The notes under the pieces: model-generated
Told to the model about the DNA's origin: nothing
Databases searched by the model: none
What the model saw: only the letters and a program-made list of their open reading frames with translations
Program-made: the position numbers and the translations under genes
Shown here: positions 56,641 to 64,000 of the stretch, one piece after another
Layout of the letters: the number at the start of each line of letters is the position of its first letter
How positions within the stretch are numbered: position 1 is the stretch's first letter
DNA from: Rosa chinensis
Taxonomy: Eukaryota; Streptophyta; Magnoliopsida; Rosales; Rosaceae
Reading direction: 5' to 3'
DNA length: 64,000 nucleotides
NCBI RefSeq assembly: GCF_002994745.2
Contig: NC_037093.1
Coordinates: forward strand, 20,595,555-20,659,554

Positions 56641-57432
56641 AAAGTATTGGTAATCCGTTTATTATCCATTTCCAATAAGTCCATTGAATCTTAAAAAAAA
56701 AAAAAACACTAATTCTTAGTCTCTTTTTCATTGTTACTTTATTGTTTTACAAAGCCTTAACAAATCTAAGGTTCTAATTCGTCCATGGATATAATCTCAG
56801 ATTTTCAGTTTGGTTCTCTCTTTTTTTCCTGCATGCTAAGGTTGGCATCTCGATCTCTTAAATCAGCGAGACAAAATTCTGTGAAGAGAAAAATTGAAAC
56901 TCATGTTTTTTCCTTTTCTTTTAGACTAGCCCCTTAATATGTACTCCGCACATGCCAATTGGCTTTTATTTTTATTTTTTTAAATTAAAAAAAAATACAG
57001 CAGTTTCTCTCCTGATTTTGAGAAAGTTTCTCCTTTTTTCATGGGAGGTATTGCAATATTTTGAAATATGATATAGTCAAATGACTATCTTATCTTTATA
57101 TAGAAATAATTTATTTATTAATATCTATATTATGTGAGGACATATACAGTAGTTCAAAAATTTAACAATTCCCTAAAGAAATTGATTTGGATTTTTGGGG
57201 TTGACAGAAGATCTCTCTCGTACTGTGGCCATCCAGACTTTCCAACACCACCGCATCGACCTAGATTGCATGTCAATGTATCCAGATATAACACTCTGAT
57301 CTAATCCTCTCTGCCTATGTTACCCATCATCAGTGACAGGATCCTTCCTCTGGTTGCTCTCTCTTATTTTTCTTTACTTGGAACAATTCAAACGATGATG
57401 GTTATATATAAATATATATATATATATATATA
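56641..57432. other. Intergenic, AT-rich
   Basis: A-runs near 56692 and 56985. No gene is recognised. Ends in a (TA)n tract at 57411-57432. Confidence 0.4.
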
Positions 57433-57828
57433 CAGATCCTATCCAGAGCGAGGCATCGCTTTGAAATTTCAGAGCGAAGTTAGGGTTTAGGGTCACTTTT
57501 CGGTCGCATATCCACATCTCAACCGTTCAGTTTTTAGGTACTAATGTATAGATCATCTCTACAAAATTTCATCCAAATTGATGGTCTTTAAGGTATCTAA
57601 CTCGCTTAAACCAATGGACGAACTGAATCTGTCCAACCTGAACCGTACTAGCTTTAAGACAGTTATCAATGCCTTAACGACCATCAATTTGGCTGAAATT
57701 TTGTAGAGATGATCTATACATTAGTACCTAGAAAATGAACGGTTGAGATGTGGATATGCGACCGAAAAGTGACCCTAAACCCTAACCTCGCTCTGAAATT
57801 GCAAAGCGATGCCTCGCTCTGGATAGGA

Positions 57829-57832
<4 letters not shown>
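57433..57832. mobile_element. Hairpin MITE in a TA microsatellite
   Basis: A 400-bp element beginning CAGATCCTATCCAGAGCGAG and ending with its inverse. The arms are about 180 bp with few mismatches. TA-repeat DNA on both sides hides the duplication but fits TA-targeting (Tc1/mariner or similar) insertion. Confidence 0.8.
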
Positions 57833-57881
<49 letters not shown>

Positions 57882-57882
57882 T
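57833..57882. repeat. (TA)n microsatellite and T-run
   Basis: About 20 TA units followed by a run of T. Confidence 0.95.
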
Positions 57883-58631
57883 TTTGAACAAAATCGCGGG
57901 TCTATTTAGACGGCACCATATATGGATTGAGGATGGGATTTTTCTTGTTGTCAAAGAAAAGAAATTTGAATTCACACCTGATGGCCCGATTGGAAAATAA
58001 TCCTCTCGTTTAATTGTGTCGTTTGTGTGGAATTAATGATCCGATGCTGTGGAGTAGTGGAATTTCAGATAGGTAACTGTCCTGAATTTTGTTTCACTGA
58101 ACGATGATTCCCATGGATTTTGTTGTCTTTTCATTTTTCTCTGGTCAAAACTTGGTAGGGTTCGATCTCCCTCATATCTTGCTGCTTTCAGCGCCGTTGC
58201 TTCTTACGACAAAAGCTTATTAAAAATCTTTTCTCACGTAGTTTTCAGTGGTTCGCCTTCATCTAGAAAATTGAATAAACAAACAATAGACTGAAACATG
58301 CAGCTGCGAAGGCGGGATGGTCCAATCTGGTGTGCGTGATATTTTTCTGCAATTGGGGGTTGTTAGAGACTTAGAGGTTGCTTGTTTCATTTAATTATTA
58401 TTGTATGTGTCAGTAGATGTTAGTATATATCAACTCACATATCATCGATCAAACCAGACTAAAAGAAAAACAATTCAATTCAAATACATCTGTATATTGT
58501 CTGGCTGTCCAATCTTTTTTCTCTGTGTTCTTGGATTAACTATTAATTCAGGAGTTTATTTAATTTGGCTAGCCATGTTTGGATTCTAATCATTGGATCC
58601 TCAAGATCGTAGATCCATCAACCCATCAAGT
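57883..58631 (+). other. Upstream region of the kinase gene
   Basis: AT-rich, no coding similarity. It should contain the promoter and 5' leader of the kinase, but I see no certain TATA box. No malectin or transmembrane exon is found here. Confidence 0.4.
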
Positions 58632-59810
58632 ATGGGGTTTCTTCCTTCTGAGACTCAAGTCTCGCGTTTCTTCTTTCCATGGAAGAAAACAAAACCAAAA
58701 AAACTCCAAAACTGGCCATTCACCGAAGGAAAATGCATTCGATTTTCACTAAATGAGATCAGAACAGCGACCAACGACTTCAACTTGCGTCTCGGCAGTG
58801 GCGCCTTCTGCGACGTTTACAAAGGGCATATTATTACCGACGGAACCGACATGGATGTTGTAATCAAGTGCCTTAAAAAAGATAATCAGATACAGCCAGA
58901 GTCTGCGTTTGAGACAGAGATATTGTTGTTCTGCCAGTTGCGCCATCCTAACCTAGTTTCATTCATTGGATTTTGCGAAGAAGGAGATGACCGTATGCTA
59001 GTTTATGAGTTCCTTGACAATGGTCCCTTGTCTAATCATCTATTCGGCAAGACTGCCGGAGATCCACTCTCCTGGAAGAAACGGCTGGATATCTGCATCG
59101 GGGCCGCGCGTGGTGTACATTACCTCCACACAGGGATTAAGCATGCCATTATCCACAGAGACCTGAAAAGTTTCAACATTCTATTGGACAAAGACTTGGT
59201 GCCCAAGCTCTCTGCCTTGGGGCTGTCCAAATTGGGCGGTACTAATGTGAAAAATAAACTCGACAAAGCTCCATCAAGGAAGACGGGTACACTAGGGTAT
59301 GCAGATCCGGAGTATCTGGAATCGGGAAACGTTACGCAAAAATCTGATGTCTTTGCTTTTGGAGTGGTGTTATTTGAAGTCTTGTGTGTTAGAAGTTCAG
59401 CAAAGTTTAAAGAATGCATGGATGGGACTTCACTCTTTGATATCATTGATCCATACTTGAAGGGCGAAATAGCTCCAGACTGTTTGAGAAAATTTGTGGA
59501 CATTGCCGAGAGATGTGTGCGTCGAACGGGAGCCCAGCGACCAACAATGGGTGAAGTGGAGGTAGAACTTGAGGATGCATTGGAGCTGCAGGAAAAGTCG
59601 GATTCTAGCAAAAACTTGGAGACAAGCACCTCTATTGCTCCTGCCCATCATAACTATACCTACGACGGGATGACATTTCGGACCATCAAGGATATTTTTT
59701 TCTGGTTTGCGGAAGACAGTCTTTCAAATAATTTTACCACTTACCTGTCTGAAAACAATACTACCGTATTTTCTGACAAGTCCACGACCAATATGAAAAA
59801 GAAAAAATGA
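58632..59810 (+). CDS. FERONIA-like cytoplasmic (pseudo)kinase, single exon
   Basis: 392 residues from the first ATG (58632). The open frame extends 13 codons upstream but without ATG. The kinase domain spans about 38-322 and is closest to CrRLK1L/FERONIA-type kinases (FSLNEIRTATNDFN, CIGAARGVHYLHTG, IIDPYLKGEI, QRPTMGEVEVELEDALELQE). Seen: glycine loop LGSGAFCDVYKG (54-65), VIK lysine 79, HRDLKSFN (175-182). The DFG triad is ALG (195-197), so the Mg-binding Asp is absent. It has no signal peptide, ectodomain or membrane segment. MGFLPS fits an N-myristoylation site. The C-terminal 70 residues are unrelated to the family. It probably acts as a membrane-associated scaffold or regulator, if expressed. 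Catalytic inactivity is inferred. Confidence 0.85.
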   Translation: MGFLPSETQVSRFFFPWKKTKPKKLQNWPFTEGKCIRFSLNEIRTATNDFNLRLGSGAFCDVYKGHIITDGTDMDVVIKCLKKDNQIQPESAFETEILLFCQLRHPNLVSFIGFCEEGDDRMLVYEFLDNGPLSNHLFGKTAGDPLSWKKRLDICIGAARGVHYLHTGIKHAIIHRDLKSFNILLDKDLVPKLSALGLSKLGGTNVKNKLDKAPSRKTGTLGYADPEYLESGNVTQKSDVFAFGVVLFEVLCVRSSAKFKECMDGTSLFDIIDPYLKGEIAPDCLRKFVDIAERCVRRTGAQRPTMGEVEVELEDALELQEKSDSSKNLETSTSIAPAHHNYTYDGMTFRTIKDIFFWFAEDSLSNNFTTYLSENNTTVFSDKSTTNMKKKK

Positions 59811-60366
59811 TACATTTGTTGTAAATTCTTATTAGTTATGTTGTTATAATGTAAATTCTAATTTCTATATAAAGGAGCCTAATGAGAATGAAACACACAT
59901 CTACTTTGTTCCACCTATTCTGTATTTATTCTCTCTACTTTATAACAAAATATCAGCATGTTCCGCTATATTCAATTTTTTAAATATTTTATATAACTCT
60001 ATGATAATCAAATAATGTACGTGGTTGAGATTACCCATATATTTATAGTGTCTTTGTAGGTACCGTGTAAAATTATTAATCCGATCCGTCGTCATTTCGA
60101 CATTCAACATAACGGTCAACCCCTTTGTTGGTTCCGAGAACGAAGAGTCTTTTGTCGCTGCTATTTAATTAACCCTCGTAACAGGGTCAAGTTTGAGCTG
60201 TTTTCACCAACAAATACAGTTTGCAAGTTAGAGCGGTGTTGATATAATTGTGGTGACAGTATAATTTTCTACATACAAATAGTATCATATAATTTTAGTT
60301 GAAAAATAGCTTAAAAAGAATATAGCATTCTGTACATTAATCAGTTTATCAAGGGGGTGGGAGTGT
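59811..60366. other. Downstream of kinase, noncoding
   Basis: AT-rich. A likely 3' UTR follows the TGA at 59808-59810. Nothing else is recognised. Confidence 0.4.
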
Positions 60367-60708
60367 TCATGAAACTACCTCCTCATGTACGAGTTCCTCA
60401 TGGGGTCCCTCATCAGCATAGCTATCTAGCATTGGTGACTTGGTCAATTTTTTTAGTGGGTCTTGATTGCTTCTCCCATGTTCGCCAAACAAATCCTCAT
60501 CCATGTGCTCCACAATAGTTATAACAATGGTTCGACTCAACAGGTTATGAGTCTTATTGGCCTTTGAACTCACAATTCCCACAACCTCAGAAATAATTTT
60601 CTCAATGCAATCACCATTCAATATTTCAAGCATCGCACGTTCTAAGTTAAATACATGTAATCTTAAATCCTCCAGCTTGGGTTCCATGCAATCAACTGTG
60701 TATGCCAT
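60367..60708 (-). CDS. Hypothetical protein, 113 residues
   Basis: ATG-initiated minus-strand frame with a balanced, non-repetitive composition (MAYTVDCMEPKLEDLRLHVF ... VVGIVSSKANKTHNLLSRTI ... Glu/His-rich C-terminus). The N-terminal half looks helical. I do not recognise it. It could be an exon of a larger gene or a pseudogene. No neighbouring exon was found within 500 bp. Confidence 0.3.
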   Translation of the reverse strand: MAYTVDCMEPKLEDLRLHVFNLERAMLEILNGDCIEKIISEVVGIVSSKANKTHNLLSRTIVITIVEHMDEDLFGEHGRSNQDPLKKLTKSPMLDSYADEGPHEELVHEEVVS

Positions 60709-62674
60709 GTGAGCAAATTTGATGAACCCGACATTAATTGTATAGAACCTAAGTATATATTCATATATGATTTAGATTTGAATTCAAATGTCAAGTATAA
60801 GTTAAGGACTTAAGAAAATCATTTTGGTCCAACTTATCACATCTGTTAGAATTTGAAATTCATAAATACAGTTATGAGTTTATTTGCTTTTTGAAAAAGC
60901 AGTTAGGAGGAATTATCAGTTTCTTGATGGAAGAAACTGACAATACAATGCTTTATATATCAAATATTTTGGTCCCTGATGATGCACGATTCATTCTCAT
61001 CAAGTAGTCCCATCACTAAGAGAATCCTAAAGGTGAAATTAGAGGAAGACTAGGATGGAAAACTCAACTGTGTCAAGTAAGTCTATTATGTTTGTTTTCT
61101 GGTGTTTATGTACTCTGCAGATACATGATTGACATAGCGACTTCAATCCTAAGCTTGAATGCAGAATCTGATGATGCACGGTGATTTCATTTATGTTGCT
61201 TTACATATTATACAGTTTAGACAATATGCATACATAGGATATACATGATGTTTCAATCCTAGATGCTAATTATGATCACTGCTGCACTCTTACATATATT
61301 TACATATAAATCATTGTTTACTTGTGTTCATGCTAAGATAGATTTACAGCAATAGATCTGAGAGTAGTTCTAACATGCCAACCTCCCAATTTCTGTTTCT
61401 AAACAAGAGACATCCAAATTAGCCGAATCCACCAAATGTACCCCTTTTGGTCCTGACTTGGACTCTTCAAAATTCTTCTAATTATGCTCCTTCATCAATC
61501 CATCATGAAGCCCATCACCTGTTCATAAATTATGGTGAGACATTTTGGTAAAACTCGAATTCACTATTCAATGTTATGATGCGCCGGAATAAAAAATCAC
61601 AGATGAATAACCTGCTAATGTTGTTCTGGTCCTGAAAGTACAACCCCAAAGATCAAATGGCCCAGAACCCAGTAACCCAGACAATGGAATCCTTCACAAT
61701 TCCAGTGACTGAAACTCACTCGGATTTAATTTTCGCTAACTTGCGATTGTTGCTGACGACTAAACCATTGACATCGGATCACACTAGACCGAAAGGCTGT
61801 CTTATGAGCAATAGCGAAGCCTAGAAAGGCGGTTCGCTTGAGTTGCTCAACTACCCCTTAGCCCAGTACTCATGACGAAGTAGCCGAAAACGGGAGGTCT
61901 TGATTCAGGGACTGAGCCGACTTCAAGAAATAGGGGGAATCGGCAGAAGGCACCGAAGCTGAGGTTTAATCAGCCTGATTCGATCTCTCGTTTGGGTTCT
62001 ATGCGGTTGCTGATTCGTATTTTTTTTTTTGTTTTTTGTTTTTCAGGTTATATCCATTGTATATCGCGTGCAAGGCATGTGAGTGTAGTAAAATCAGTTT
62101 TACTGACCTAGACCTTTTTTTGGCCTAACAGATCCTAACAGCGCTTGTATTGCACACACCGTTAGAGACCCCAGGTGGGTGGAAGAATCTTCGGAGTCTG
62201 ACTGATGTTTTTATTATTTTAAATCGCAACACATTCACACCCGTTGAAAAGTAAGAAAAAAGCAGGTGGTTCCTCACTTTCAATGCACACTATTCCACCC
62301 ACTATTTGGCATTTTATGGGGAACCAACCAACCCTCTCTATCTGGGCTGTTTCTCAGCTCCTTTGCATCATCGAAAAAACCTCTCTTGAGAGATGGAGAG
62401 AAGAAAAAAGTGAGAGAGAGAGAGATTAGTTTTGTGAAGTCAGAATCTGAGCCTGGATTGTTTACTTGAACACGTAACAAGAGTCTTATACTCGGATCAA
62501 TCACCTTTCCATCAAGTCACAAATCTTCATTTCATCCCCCTGTTCCTGTTTTATAGTCCGCCATATATGGATCCTGGGAACCAAAAGAAGAAGAGAAAAG
62601 ATAATCAAACTACCTAGTATGGAAGAAGGTTAATCAGCAATTCTTTGCCCCTAAAAAGAAGAAGGTTACTCAGT
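60709..62674. other. Intergenic
   Basis: Mixed AT-rich DNA, somewhat GC-richer at 61640-62000. Short overlapping frames at 62244-62504 are not recognised. A short GA run lies at 62412-62426. Confidence 0.4.
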
Positions 62675-63183
62675 ATGGATTCTGTTTCTACTCAAGAGGC
62701 CTCTTCTTCCTCTTCACCTTCTTCCTCCCATTCATTGACATACGATATGCTCTTGAGTATTAGAAGTGAGGATAGAGGCAGCAAATTCGCACGCAGATTA
62801 CACAGAAATCTGGTTGGGAAGGGGATAAACACCTTCAATCATCGCATTCAGGATCCAGAGGGACACGCAAAAGCAATTGAAGAATCAACTAGTTTTATTG
62901 TCCTGCTCTCTAAAAAGTATGCTTACTCAGGGAGCTGTTTAGATGAACCTGTTCATATCCTTGAGTGCAAGAAATCTAAGCAACTAACTAGTTTGGCCAA
63001 TTTTTTAAAAGTTAGACCCTTTCGAGGTAGAACACCAGATAGGATGTTTTGGGGCAGCACTAGCAAAACATGGCAACTTCAAGAATAACAGGCATAAGGT
63101 GTTGAGATGGACAAGAGCGCTGTCGGAAGTGGCAAATCTATCTGGGTGGACTTTCACAAGCGGGAATTTTCCATACACCTAAT
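62675..63183 (+). pseudogene. TIR-domain resistance-gene fragment (broken)
   Basis: ATG 62675 opens a Ser-rich leader and a TIR domain: YDMLLSIRSEDRGSKFARRL (box 1), KGINTFNHR, AIEESTSFIVLLSKKYAYSG (box 2) and CLDEPVHILECKK with the conserved Glu. The usual Trp before Cys is Ser. A frameshift/stop at about 62990-63015 interrupts it. Similarity resumes in another frame to ANLSGW at about 63140-63155, where TIR exons normally end, and stops at 63183. No NB-ARC or LRR sequence follows. An intact TIR would be a plant immune NADase or signalling domain. Confidence 0.8.
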
Positions 63184-63390
63184 TTTTTTTTCTTTCCCAA
63201 ATTACTAGATTAAAATCCATATACTCATTTTGTGGCCTAAAAATATAAATATTTAGTATTGGAAATTAAACCAAATGATCATGGCACCAATAATATGTTA
63301 GGACGAAATTTCTTAATGTAGTCCTATCAATCCTACAAACCATCCTTCTTTCTAATATTCTAGGTAGCAAAGTAAACGTAACTGATGGTT
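63184..63390. other. Intergenic
   Basis: Noncoding, T-rich at 63186-63196. Confidence 0.4.
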
Positions 63391-64000
63391 TTTTTTTTTT
63401 TTTTGAGGGAAATGAAAGACTAATTCATTGATGAAACATCATTACAATCAGAGAGTATAAGAGCTTCCACACTTGGAGGGATGTTGGTAAAGAAATCACT
63501 ACCAAATTAACCAGCTTTGGCCTTCTGCGCTAAAGTATGCGCTACTAGATTAACTTGCCTACTACCAAAAACCACTCTAGCATCTAAAGCATTGTGCAAC
63601 ATGTGTCGCAAGTCATCAATTAAGAACCCCAACTCTGATTGATCAAGGGATGAGTCAGAGATAGCTTGAACCAAATCCATACAATCTGTTTCCACTATCA
63701 CCGGTGTCAAATGCTGATCAATAGCCAACTGCACTCCTGGAAGAAAAGCCAACAACTCCGCATGCCGAGCAGAACTAGACACAATTACTGTATGTCGAAA
63801 GCCCCCCAGAACAACTCCTTCATGGTCCCTGAACACACCTCCCAATCCTGTGATACCCGAATCCAAACAAAAAGCCGCATCAACATTCAATTTAATAAAA
63901 CCAATAGGAGGCTTTTCCATTGGGTCAAAGACCCTGATCTATGAACAGAGGGTGAGGGAGTGTGAGCAGCCTTGTAATCCTCCCACCAACCCATCGTTAT
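63391..64000 (-). mobile_element. 3' end of a second LINE (continues past the window)
   Basis: Poly-A tail (T-run at 63391-63406 on the plus strand), about 100 bp of 3' UTR, then a minus-strand frame 63920-63507. This encodes a plant-LINE RNase H: FIKLNVDAAFCLDSGITGLG, HAELLAFLPGVQLAID, VETDCMDLVQAI and VNLVAHTLA, all four catalytic-region motifs. It differs clearly from the LINE at 27.1-37.9 kb, so it is another family member. Confidence 0.88.

Noticed and set aside
58593..58631. Upstream extension of the kinase frame
   Set aside because: Begins at TTG; the first ATG is 58632 and the extra 13 residues match nothing in the family.

Overview
The window is a transposon-dense piece of a plant nuclear genome. 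The evidence is spliced genes with plant introns, a chloroplast-type Nudix gene, a receptor-like kinase, a TIR fragment, and plant-type copia, LINE, CACTA, MULE and pararetroviral sequences. A eudicot, perhaps a rosid such as Rosaceae, is the best guess, but no single sequence settles it. Only two loci look like intact host genes: an ADP-sugar diphosphatase of the NUDX14 type in seven exons (24607-26466, +), and a FERONIA-like cytoplasmic kinase without ectodomain whose DFG motif reads ALG (58632-59810, +). A broken TIR domain lies at 62675-63183.

Almost everything else is nested mobile DNA, and many insertions can be delimited to the base by target-site duplications (TSDs). Region 1-13.3 kb: an LTR element (1-2673) abuts an endogenous pararetrovirus on the minus strand (2674-2966 plus 10221 to about 13270). 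That virus is split by a 7.25-kb CACTA element (2967-10220, TSD TGA) carrying exons of an Abitram-like gene and a WCRKC thioredoxin-like gene. Region 13.5-17.9 kb: a Pack-MULE (13516-17918, 10-bp TSD) carries pieces of methionine S-methyltransferase, RNase J, a DYW-type PPR gene and a B-box gene, plus long minisatellites. Region 17.9-24.2 kb: a MULE-like element, a short poly-A retroposon, a 2.8-kb solo LTR (19542-22373, TSD TTAAC) and an 824-bp hairpin MITE (23301-24124) just upstream of NUDX14.

Region 27.1-37.9 kb: a full-length LINE (27087-37930, minus, 11-bp TSD) interrupted by a very young but coding-defective Ty1/copia element (27873-32904, TSD GAAAC). Removing the copia and one TSD restores the LINE reading frame. 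Region 38-45 kb: foldback MITEs, an interleaved double inverted repeat (38.86-40.17 kb) and a PIF/Harbinger-like remnant (43265-45091). Region 47.5-56.3 kb: a second CACTA element (47535-56316) carrying five exons of a POD1/TAPT1-like gene. Into its far end an LTR retrotransposon (51304-56298, minus) has inserted, which is filled with minisatellites and has no coding sequence; into one LTR of that element a MULE-type MITE (55102-55826) has inserted. Region 57-64 kb: a hairpin MITE in a TA microsatellite, the kinase, the TIR relic and the 3' end of a second LINE.

The unifying observation is that three independent DNA transposons of two superfamilies each carry intron-containing fragments of different host genes within about 45 kb. 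Names of captured genes rest on recognising conserved peptides by eye. No database search was run.
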